A DNA stretch of 10,929 nucleotides from Legionellales bacterium UBA2469. GTDB lineage: Bacteria; Pseudomonadota; Gammaproteobacteria; Legionellales; Legionellaceae. How positions within the stretch are numbered: the stretch's first letter is position 1; each line of letters starts with the position of its first letter. The stretch covers positions 20,160-31,088 of the forward strand of contig DDPL01000023.1 of the NCBI GenBank assembly GCA_002342175.1, read 5' to 3'. Positions 1 to 8,333 of the stretch are shown here, piece after piece. The notes below the pieces were generated by a model. It was not told the DNA's origin. It did no database searches and worked only from the letters and a program-made list of their open reading frames with translations. The position numbers and the translations under genes are program-made.

Positions 1-529
1 CTTCGTTCATGCCGCTTTGAAAATTAATGAATATCGACAGAGATATTTAAGAGATTTGCAACAGGAATTATCAGTAATGCAAGGACCAGATTGCCAATTA
101 AAGTATTTTAATGGCTGGGATAAAACCAATCAGGGATTTTCCCTCATCGACATTTTGGGCTTACAGGAAGAGTTGGATAGAAAACATTTATATACGCATT
201 CAGGCCCACAGCATGCTGATGTCCTCTTTTTAACGCCACAAGGTAAAGGAAAAATCGAATGGTCTCGTGGCCAACAAAAGATGATTTTGATTTTACTAAA
301 ACTTGCACAGTCGAAGTTATTAAATCAGCCTTGTTTATATCTTTTAGACGATATTGCAGCAGAATTAGACCAAACGCATCTAAATCACTTGTATGAGAAG
401 TTAAAAAATGTGAATGGTCAATTGATGATGACTGCTTTAGACGATGCTGCAAAAATACATCCATTTTTTGCAGATAGTCGTTGGTTTTATATTCAAAATG
501 GCGCGATTCAACAAATTATTGATGTTTAA
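1..529 (+). CDS. recF: DNA replication and repair protein RecF, C-terminal half (5' end outside window)
   Basis: RecF is a cytoplasmic SMC/ABC-type ATPase that works with RecO and RecR to load RecA at single-strand gaps and stalled forks. The reading frame is open from base 2 (partial codon at base 1), so about 175 C-terminal residues of a protein usually near 350-360 are visible; the Walker A half lies outside. Seen in the fragment are the ABC signature SRGQQK (about 263-280), a Walker B plus D-loop segment LLDDIAAELD (about 341-370), and the upstream GWD and GPQHAD blocks typical of RecF. The TTG at 17 is internal, not a start. The stop is TAA at 527-529. The gene ends inside the convergent photolyase gene (14 bp overlap), and unlike the classic dnaA-dnaN-recF-gyrB order, gyrB does not follow. 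Identification is from sequence recognition and is firm. Confidence 0.95.
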   Translation, partial: FVHAALKINEYRQRYLRDLQQELSVMQGPDCQLKYFNGWDKTNQGFSLIDILGLQEELDRKHLYTHSGPQHADVLFLTPQGKGKIEWSRGQQKMILILLKLAQSKLLNQPCLYLLDDIAAELDQTHLNHLYEKLKNVNGQLMMTALDDAAKIHPFFADSRWFYIQNGAIQQIIDV

Positions 530-1928
530 GTTGTTGATAGTATTGCATGGCTTGGTCTCTTGCCTTGGAATGGTCAACCATGGGATGCGGGTAATCTAAG
601 CCCAAAGTGATTTCGAGCTCAGATGCATCCCAAGGATGATGAATCCATTTATTGGGAACATTTTGAAGTTCAGGAACCCATTGTCGTACATAAATTCCTT
701 CGGGATCAAATTTTTCACCTTGTAACACGGGATTAAAGATTCTAAAGTAGGGCGCGGCATCTGCTCCAGAACCTGCAACCCATTGCCAACTGGCTGAATT
801 ACTTGCCAAATCTGCATCAAGCAAGGTTTTTTCAAACCAGGCTAGACCTTCACGCCAATCAATAAACAAATCTTTAATCAAAAATGATGCTACAATCATG
901 CGCACTCGATTATGCATGGTTCCGGTGCGCCAGAGTTCACGCATGCCTGCATCAACAATGGGGTAACCGGTTTGTCCCTTTTTCCATCGTTCAAAAGCTT
1001 TAGCATTGGTATGCCATGGAAACGCGTTGAACTCAGGTTTAAAATTATCGGTAGGTAATTTTGGAAAATGATAAAGCAAGTAATAGGAAAACTCTCGCCA
1101 TCCTAATTCTGAAAGAAAGTGCAGAACATGTTTTTCATGTTCTGGATGATGTAAGCCGTATTCTGTTAGGGTCCTATATATTATCCATGGACTGATTTCT
1201 CCAAAATGTAAATGTGGAGATAAATTTGAAGTGGCTTTTAAAGCGGGTTGATCTCGACCATCTTTGTATTGATGAGCACCTTGGGATAGGAAATTTTGTA
1301 ATTTTTCTTGAGCGCCCTTTTCGCCTGGATTCCAGTAAGAAGGAAATAAGTCTGCCCAATTGGGGTTGGTGGGTAAAAGTTCCCAATCGGCTATATTTTC
1401 AGAGATACAATCAATGTTTTTGGGCCAGTGATGAACAGTCTCTACAGGTTGTATTTGAATTTGTTTGAGACATTGTTTCCAAAAAGGTGTAAAGACTTTA
1501 AATGGAAGACCTTGTTGGTTTTTTACTTCCCAAGGCTCGTTCAAAAGGCTTGCGTTGAATGATTTGACGATAAGACCTTGTTCTTTGAATCTAGATTTTA
1601 ATTGCTGATCTCTATCAATCGTGTTTGGTTCATAACAACGGTTCCAATATACCGCATCTATTTCGTGTTGTTGAATGAGTTCAGAAAGAATAGCTTGTGG
1701 TTCTCCTTGTCTGAGCACAAGCTTAAGATCATGTGTTTTCAATGATTGTTCAAGCGCAATTAAACTGTGATGTAACCACCATGATTGTGCTTTGGCCTTA
1801 AGCTTATTAAGAGGCTCATCTTGGATAAAAATGAATAGTACTTGCTCATGGTTTTGGCATGCAAATGTAAGTCCTGGATTGTCCTCTAAACGTAAATCTT
1901 TCCTGAACCAAAATATCGCTTTAGACAT
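516..1928 (-). CDS. phrB: Class I deoxyribodipyrimidine photolyase
   Basis: This enzyme uses blue or near-UV light and reduced FAD to split cyclobutane pyrimidine dimers directly in DNA. The 470 residues match the family length (E. coli PhrB is 472). The N-terminal alpha/beta antenna domain starts with WFRKDLRLEDNPGL (7-20) and runs to about residue 130. The C-terminal FAD-binding domain carries TSNLSPHLHFGEIS (233-246), ELGWREF (274-280), MHNRVRM (338-344) and DAAPYFRIFNP (390-400). By alignment with E. coli the electron-transfer tryptophans are W305, W358 and W381, and the substrate-contacting E274 and W277 are kept, so it should be active as a photolyase. The ATG at 1926-1928 is preceded by AAGGA (1936-1940 on this strand) with a 7-base gap. 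The antenna cofactor (folate or deazaflavin) cannot be told. The gene is convergent with recF and its promoter abuts a parS-like palindrome. Confidence 0.96.
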   Translation of the reverse strand: MSKAIFWFRKDLRLEDNPGLTFACQNHEQVLFIFIQDEPLNKLKAKAQSWWLHHSLIALEQSLKTHDLKLVLRQGEPQAILSELIQQHEIDAVYWNRCYEPNTIDRDQQLKSRFKEQGLIVKSFNASLLNEPWEVKNQQGLPFKVFTPFWKQCLKQIQIQPVETVHHWPKNIDCISENIADWELLPTNPNWADLFPSYWNPGEKGAQEKLQNFLSQGAHQYKDGRDQPALKATSNLSPHLHFGEISPWIIYRTLTEYGLHHPEHEKHVLHFLSELGWREFSYYLLYHFPKLPTDNFKPEFNAFPWHTNAKAFERWKKGQTGYPIVDAGMRELWRTGTMHNRVRMIVASFLIKDLFIDWREGLAWFEKTLLDADLASNSASWQWVAGSGADAAPYFRIFNPVLQGEKFDPEGIYVRQWVPELQNVPNKWIHHPWDASELEITLGLDYPHPMVDHSKARDQAMQYYQQLKHQ

Positions 1929-1953
1929 TTGAAAATCCTTTAAAAATGATTAT

Positions 1954-1982
1954 ATTTTAGGGAGCATTTTGGTTATAATCAA
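1954..1982 (-). promoter_or_regulatory. Candidate sigma-70 promoter of phrB
   Basis: Reading the minus strand, TTGATT (1977-1982) and TAAAAT (1954-1959) are separated by 17 bp and lie just upstream of the phrB ribosome site. A perfect TATAAT (1949-1954) overlaps the second box but would be 22 bp from the same -35, so the first pairing is preferred. The -35 box directly touches the first parS-like palindrome (1983-2002), so a protein bound there could interfere with RNA polymerase. This is inference from consensus only. Confidence 0.45.
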
Positions 1983-2002
1983 ATGGTTTCACGTGAAACC
2001 AT
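1983..2002. other. parS-like palindrome 1 (candidate ParB-binding centromere site)
   Basis: A perfect 20-bp palindrome with the core GGTTTCACGTGAAACC (1985-2000). The inner 14 bp GTTTCACGTGAAAC equal the core of the bacterial parS consensus, which is bound by ParB to load the chromosome segregation complex and SMC near the origin. It differs from the Bacillus 16-mer only at the outermost base pair (G/C instead of T/A). It sits next to the -35 box of phrB. Confidence 0.85.
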
Positions 2003-2021
2003 CAACTTGATAATAACAATA

Positions 2022-2043
2022 AGATGTTTCACGTGAAACATCT
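2022..2043. other. parS site 2 (exact match to the 16-bp consensus)
   Basis: A perfect 22-bp palindrome containing TGTTTCACGTGAAACA at 2025-2040, identical to the 16-bp parS sequence bound by Spo0J/ParB in Bacillus subtilis. Its centre is 40 bp from that of site 1 and 106 bp from that of site 3. The position close to recF and gyrB fits the usual origin-proximal placement of parS. Confidence 0.92.
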
Positions 2044-2128
2044 GAACAAAAGTTAAAATCAAGATATATGAATATCTTTATCCTTATTTGTTTGTTGATG
2101 CCTAACATATGGAATAATAATCATAGGG

Positions 2129-2148
2129 ATGGTTTCACGTGAAACCAT
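2129..2148. other. parS-like palindrome 3
   Basis: A perfect 20-bp palindrome identical in all 20 positions to site 1, with the core GGTTTCACGTGAAACC at 2131-2146. It ends 2 bp before the stop codon of the minus-strand nuclease gene. It could fold as a hairpin in that transcript, but no U-run follows on the minus strand, so a terminator role is less likely than ParB binding. Confidence 0.85.
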
Positions 2149-2150
2149 TT

Positions 2151-3515
2151 TTATTTTTTAACAAGGGCAATCGATTCATTAAGTGAGGGAATAATCGCTT
2201 CAAGATGAAATCGTTTAAAAATATGTGTTTTAAGTGCACGAGCGGCATCTAATTCACCATGAGTAATGATAATTGTTTTGGGTAAGCTTTGAAAACCGGC
2301 AATCCAATCTAATATTTCTTGATAATCGGCGTGGGCGGAGGTACTTGTTAGCGTGATGATTTGCGCACGGATGGTAACCATCTCCCCATGAATTTTTAGA
2401 TGTTTTTCTTGCTCCAACAAACGTGCACCACGTGTGCCAGGTGCTTGGTAACCAGTTAAAAGAATGGTGCTTTTCTCATCAGGACCATAGTGCTTAACGT
2501 GATGAAGTATTCTTCCTCCTGTAATCATACCGCTTGCGGAAATAATAATCTTTGAATATTTTTGTTCATCCAATGCTTGAGATTCTTCGCGTGAATTGAC
2601 ATAAGTGATGCTATCACAGATAAGATGACATTGTTCAGGTGATAAACGGTGTTCATCATAGTGGCTTTGAAGAATTTGAGTAGCATTTATTGCCATGGGA
2701 CTGTCAAGATATATGGGGAGATTTGGTATTTTTTTTTGTTGCTTTAGTTGATAGAGATAGTACATCATGGATTGTGTCCGGCCGACTGCAAAAGCTGGAA
2801 TAAGGATAGTACCACCTATTTTGGCTGTATGGTTGATGGTCTCCGTAATGATTTGATAGGGGTTTTCATTCGTATGCAATCGATTACCATAGGTTGACTC
2901 AATAATAAGGGTATCACAGGACTTCGGTTGCTGGGGAGCGCACATGATGGGATCGTGTGGTCTTCCTAAGTCGCCACTAAAAATGACGTGTTGTTTTTCA
3001 GCAAAAATATTGATGATACTTGCACCAAGGATGTGTCCGGCTCTTTGCCATTGAACATTGATCTCAGGAAAAAGGGGATAAATTTCATCAAATGCAATGG
3101 GAGAAAATTGTTTTAGGCAAAGTTCTGCATCTTGTTCTGTATATAAGGGTAAAGCGGGCTCATGTTTTGAATAGTGATATTTATTAGCTCGGCGAGCGTC
3201 TTCTTCATGTAGGTGTCCACTATCAGGCAAAAGAATTTTGCATAGGTCATACGTTGCTTGTGTGCAGTAAATAGGACCTTTAAATCCATTTTTAACCAAC
3301 AAGGGAAGATATCCTGAGTGATCAATATGAGCATGTGTCAAAAGAACCGCATGAATTGAAGATGGCGCAATGGGTAAATCATCCCAATTTTTAAGACGTA
3401 AGGATTTCAATCCTTGGAATAAACCGCAATCTATCAGTATTTGATGGTGTTTCGTTTGAAGCAGGTACTTTGAGCCTGTTACGGTTTGTGCGCCACCTAG
3501 AAATGTGAGTTTCAT
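2151..3515 (-). CDS. Metallo-beta-lactamase fold, beta-CASP family RNA-processing exonuclease-like protein
   Basis: Members of this family are zinc-dependent nucleases of the CPSF73/TTHA0252 type that cut or trim RNA in the cytoplasm. In the 454 residues the metal ligands are visible: THAHIDHSG (H61, H63, D65, H66), H161 in GHILGA, D182 in SGDLGR and H419 in ITHGE. The beta-CASP part, inserted after about residue 200, begins with ESTYGNR (206-212, acidic motif A), and a late SAHADYQE motif gives H395. The C-terminal 60 or so residues form the RMMBL-type segment. All expected catalytic residues are present. The ATG at 3513-3515 has the strong ribosome site TAGGAG (3521-3526 on this strand) five bases upstream. 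The gene is divergent from the P-loop NTPase. The substrate is unknown; related proteins are often annotated only as MBL-fold hydrolases. Confidence 0.9.
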   Translation of the reverse strand: MKLTFLGGAQTVTGSKYLLQTKHHQILIDCGLFQGLKSLRLKNWDDLPIAPSSIHAVLLTHAHIDHSGYLPLLVKNGFKGPIYCTQATYDLCKILLPDSGHLHEEDARRANKYHYSKHEPALPLYTEQDAELCLKQFSPIAFDEIYPLFPEINVQWQRAGHILGASIINIFAEKQHVIFSGDLGRPHDPIMCAPQQPKSCDTLIIESTYGNRLHTNENPYQIITETINHTAKIGGTILIPAFAVGRTQSMMYYLYQLKQQKKIPNLPIYLDSPMAINATQILQSHYDEHRLSPEQCHLICDSITYVNSREESQALDEQKYSKIIISASGMITGGRILHHVKHYGPDEKSTILLTGYQAPGTRGARLLEQEKHLKIHGEMVTIRAQIITLTSTSAHADYQEILDWIAGFQSLPKTIIITHGELDAARALKTHIFKRFHLEAIIPSLNESIALVKK

Positions 3516-3553
3516 GTTGTCTCCTACACATATATTTAATTGTAGGATAGATT

Positions 3554-3582
3554 TTGAGAAAGGTTTGAACTATACCTAAAAT
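3554..3582 (+). promoter_or_regulatory. Candidate promoter of the P-loop NTPase-ansA pair
   Basis: TTGAGA (3554-3559) and TAAAAT (3577-3582) are separated by exactly 17 bp. Transcription would start near 3589, leaving only about 15 bases before the ATG at 3605, where no clear Shine-Dalgarno sequence is seen. The 89-bp divergent spacer to the nuclease gene must also hold that gene's promoter on the other strand; no good -35/-10 pair was found there, only a TACAAT-like box. Confidence 0.45.
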
Positions 3583-3604
3583 ATATCCATTATCTTTTAA
3601 ATTT

Positions 3605-4135
3605 ATGAAAATGACCCAATGGGTAGTGATTACAGGTCCCCCCTCATCTGGAAAGACAACTTTAGTGAATGCTTTAAAAGCAAAGGGACATATTGTGAGT
3701 TCTGAGGTGGCCAGAGAAATCATTCAATATACCTTGTCGCCAGGGCACTTCAAAAAATGTATGCCGCGAGATAGTTTGGCTTTACAACGAGAGATATTGG
3801 CGGTCACCTTAAAGAGGGAGCACTCTTTATCCCTGGATCAAGAAATATTTTTTGATAGAGGTGTTCCGGATAGTATCGCATATTTTGAATTTCATGGATT
3901 TAATCCAGAAGATGCAATTCGTTCTTCACAATTTAGACATTATAAACGCATTTACTATTGCGAAGGTTTGCCGGTAGAAAAAGATGGTTTGCGTCTTGAA
4001 AACGATAGCATTGCCCAAGAGATTGGAGAGCTAATTATTAAGGCTTATTCCAGTTTAAATTATGAAATTATATTTTTGCCTGTGGTCAGTGTTGAGGAAA
4101 GAATGGCGTTGGTTTTAAAAGATTTAAAAAAATAA
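3605..4135 (+). CDS. Small P-loop NTPase of the AAA_28 / NadR-kinase-like type, function unknown
   Basis: A 176-residue single-domain cytoplasmic protein that probably binds ATP. A Walker A motif, GPPSSGKTT (11-19), sits directly after the first beta strand. SEVARE (33-38) follows at the position typical of AAA_28-family proteins, and FFDRGVPDS (82-90) carries an acidic-Arg motif (D84, R85) like that of small nucleoside or metabolite kinases. A charged loop with LRLEND (129-134) could be the lid. No membrane segment or signal peptide is seen. The family includes the ribosylnicotinamide kinase domain of NadR, but there is no HTH or adenylyltransferase domain here, so the substrate is not assigned. 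Two in-frame ATGs (3605 and 3611) are possible starts, neither with a convincing ribosome site. The gene ends 42 bp before ansA and may be cotranscribed with it. Confidence 0.75.
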   Translation: MKMTQWVVITGPPSSGKTTLVNALKAKGHIVSSEVAREIIQYTLSPGHFKKCMPRDSLALQREILAVTLKREHSLSLDQEIFFDRGVPDSIAYFEFHGFNPEDAIRSSQFRHYKRIYYCEGLPVEKDGLRLENDSIAQEIGELIIKAYSSLNYEIIFLPVVSVEERMALVLKDLKK

Positions 4136-4177
4136 TGCAAGGATGTCGTCAATGCCTTAAAATGCGAGAATGTTAAA

Positions 4178-5212
4178 ATGAAGTGTCATCATATGAATAA
4201 AAAAATATTAATTATTAATACTGGGGGTACCATTTCAAGTGTACGCACACAAAATGGATTTGCTCCTTTGTTGGGACACTTGAAAGAAACATTGCCATGT
4301 TTAATGGAATTAAAGCATCCTGAGATGCCTAAATATGATATTCATGAGTATGATCCTTTATTAGATTCTTCAAACATGACTTTAAATCAATGGAATTTGA
4401 TTGCAGAAGATATTGCACAATACTATGAGGATTATGATGGGTTTGTGGTATTACACGGCACGGATACCATGGCTTATACAGCTTCAGCATTATCTTTTAT
4501 GTTGGAGAATTTGGCAAAACCAGTTATTTTGACTGGATCACAAATTCCATTGACGGAAGCAAGAAATGATGCCGTGGATAATTTAGTGACTTCCTTATGG
4601 TTATGCGCGCATACTGAATTACATGAAGTCTGTGTTTATTTTGATCATCAATTGTTGAGGGGCAATCGTGCGCGAAAAATGAGTGCACAGTCTATGTCTG
4701 CCTTTGGATCTCCCAATTATCCAATGCTTGCTGATGTTGGTATTCATATTCAATTGAAGGAAGAGTATTGTTTAAAAAAACCCAAACAAGCTTTTCATTT
4801 TCAAAAACTATCTCCTCATTTCATAGCAAATTTTCGATTGTTCCCTGGATTTTCTACCGATGTTTTAAGATTTATATTGGAACAACCTGTTGAGGGATTG
4901 GTTTTAGAGACATTTGGAAGCGGGAATGCACAAAGCAATAATCCTGATTTTTTACATATTTTGGAACAGGCCTATCAAAAAGGGGTGGTTATTATCAATG
5001 TTACGCAGTGTGTTCATGGGCGTGTGGAAATGAGTCAATATGAAACGGGATATCGCTTGCAACAAGTGGGAATGTTGAGTGGACATGACATGACACCAGA
5101 GGCTGCGCATTGTAAACTACTTTATCTACTTTCAAAATTTGACAGTATCGACATGGTTCGTGCGCATGTAGGGCAAAATCTTCGTGGTGAAATGTCAAAT
5201 TTACCCATATAA
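4178..5212 (+). CDS. ansA: Type I (cytoplasmic) L-asparaginase
   Basis: This enzyme hydrolyses L-asparagine to aspartate and ammonia in the cytoplasm. The 344 residues resemble E. coli AnsA (338) along their whole length. NTGGTI (14-19) carries the nucleophile T18, HGTDTMAYTASALSF (93-107) carries T95 and D96, DSSNMT (63-68) binds substrate, and RGNRARK (161-167) supplies K167, matching the catalytic triad lysine of the family. No signal peptide is present, in keeping with type I rather than the periplasmic type II. The ATG at 4178 has GAGA (4166-4169) eight bases upstream. The in-frame ATG at 4193 (M6) aligns better with the E. coli N terminus but has no good ribosome site, so the start is uncertain by five residues. 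It probably shares a transcript with the preceding NTPase gene. Confidence 0.95.
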   Translation: MKCHHMNKKILIINTGGTISSVRTQNGFAPLLGHLKETLPCLMELKHPEMPKYDIHEYDPLLDSSNMTLNQWNLIAEDIAQYYEDYDGFVVLHGTDTMAYTASALSFMLENLAKPVILTGSQIPLTEARNDAVDNLVTSLWLCAHTELHEVCVYFDHQLLRGNRARKMSAQSMSAFGSPNYPMLADVGIHIQLKEEYCLKKPKQAFHFQKLSPHFIANFRLFPGFSTDVLRFILEQPVEGLVLETFGSGNAQSNNPDFLHILEQAYQKGVVIINVTQCVHGRVEMSQYETGYRLQQVGMLSGHDMTPEAAHCKLLYLLSKFDSIDMVRAHVGQNLRGEMSNLPI

Positions 5213-5394
5213 GCGTTTTTTTGACGAAAAAACCATAATCAGGAAACTGCAAAAGTACCTGTATATTTTTGTCCTGTCATCAATATATCAGTTTTAATTT
5301 GAGGATGATTAAGATACGACTTAGGAAATAAAATTACACTGATAAGAAGAGCATTTTTAAGCCTTTTAAAGTTATCGCGAATTGAGGTGGATTC

Positions 5395-5441
5395 TGGTAT
5401 AATCTAAAGTTAAATTTAGGACAACCGCTTCGCTTCGAGGG
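5395..5441 (+). promoter_or_regulatory. gyrB extended -10 promoter and ribosome binding site
   Basis: TGGTATAAT (5395-5403) is a perfect extended -10 element (TGn then TATAAT). No good -35 box lies 16-18 bp upstream; TTGAGG at 5382-5387 is only 10 bp away, so the extended -10 probably carries the promoter. Transcription would start near 5410, giving a leader of about 37 bases. GAGGG (5437-5441) is the Shine-Dalgarno sequence, 5 bases before the ATG at 5447. The rest of the 234-bp gap after ansA (5213-5394) is A/T-rich with no recognisable gene. Confidence 0.65.
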
Positions 5442-5446
5442 TATGA

Positions 5447-7864
<2,418 letters not shown>

Positions 7865-7874
7865 AGAATCTTTG

Positions 7875-7912
7875 TCATCTCTCTTGCAAATTAAAAACAG
7901 CGAGAGGGATGA
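7875..7912 (+). terminator. Hairpin after gyrB, possible terminator
   Basis: The arms 7875-7887 and 7900-7912 form a 13-bp stem with two G-U pairs around a 12-base A/T-rich loop, starting 10 bases after the gyrB stop. The following sequence AATAAATATATT lacks a U-run, so it is not a textbook Rho-independent terminator. It may instead stabilise the mRNA 3' end. Confidence 0.4.
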
Positions 7913-8140
7913 ATAAATATATTAATCTATCAAAAAAGTGACGATTAATGTATTGGTTAAAAAAAGAAATTTGACTTTAACAGTCACGAAGAATTCTAAA
8001 ATTGCGTCCTTGTAGACGTATGCACGATGTAGGTTAAGTGACATCCTGTCAGACAGTTCCTTGTCGTCAACAACCATCCCTACAAACTTAGGTTACCCTT
8101 TTCGCTGCATCTTTTCCATAGTTATTGGATGATAGATTTG

Positions 8141-8154
8141 TAAGACATGTCTTA
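8141..8154. promoter_or_regulatory. Perfect 14-bp palindrome overlapping a TATAAT box
   Basis: TAAGACATGTCTTA is a perfect inverted repeat of the size bound by dimeric repressors. Its right end overlaps TATAAT (8153-8158). No -35 box stands at the right distance (TTGGAT at 8125-8130 would be 22 bp away), so the promoter part is weak. The distance to the ankyrin start is about 180 bp. Operator function is a guess from position and symmetry. Confidence 0.25.
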
Positions 8155-8180
8155 TAATTAAGTAATCCATCGCTGACGCT

Positions 8181-8202
8181 GTTGGGTTAATAAAAAACCA
8201 AC
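8181..8202 (+). other. Small hairpin GTTGGGTT / AACCAAC
   Basis: The arms 8181-8188 and 8196-8202 pair with one bulged G and enclose a short A-rich loop, followed by TGATTTTAAA. It could be a weak terminator for a short transcript from the structured region upstream, or simply chance in A/T-rich DNA. Confidence 0.25.
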
Positions 8203-8333
8203 TGATTTTAAATGGATATTTTGATGAATTTTTGGCAAAAAAAAGGGATGGAATGAAAAAAAATGTAGATTAAAAACAAAATTTATATACAATTAGGCCA
8301 TTATAAGGCGCAAGTGTTTTTAGAGTAGTCCCG

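Larger units (their letters stand above)
7865..8333. other. Intergenic region between gyrB and the ankyrin gene, rich in short hairpins
   Basis: There is no convincing gene in these 469 bp. The stretch from about 7971 to 8100 is less A/T-rich than its surroundings and holds several small inverted repeats: TGACT/AGTCA (7972-7976, 7982-7986), CGTC/GACG (8005-8008, 8015-8018), TGACA/TGTCA (8039-8043, 8047-8051), CTGT/ACAG (8046-8049, 8053-8056), GACA/TGTC (8052-8055, 8062-8065) and TGTAGG/CCTACA (8028-8033, 8079-8084). Some of them exclude one another. This could be a structured RNA, a dispersed repeat element or decayed sequence. A 51-codon minus-strand frame (7922-8077) overlaps it but has no usable ribosome site. 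No tRNA or rRNA signature is seen. Confidence 0.5.

Noticed and set aside
516..1928. Cryptochrome rather than photolyase
   Set aside because: The Trp triad and the substrate-contacting E274/W277 of class I CPD photolyases are all present, and there is no C-terminal extension.
1929..2150. Replication origin with DnaA boxes around the parS cluster
   Set aside because: No TTATCCACA-type boxes were found on either strand here; the origin is more likely upstream near dnaA, outside the window.
2429..2434. CACGTG core inside the nuclease gene as a further parS site (also at 6585-6590 and 10636-10641)
   Set aside because: The bases around these hexamers do not match GTTTCACGTGAAAC; all three lie in coding sequence and are chance occurrences.
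5215..5233. G-T6 / A6-C inverted repeat after ansA as a Rho-independent terminator
   Set aside because: The stem is almost only A-T pairs with one G-C pair and no following U-run, too weak to call.
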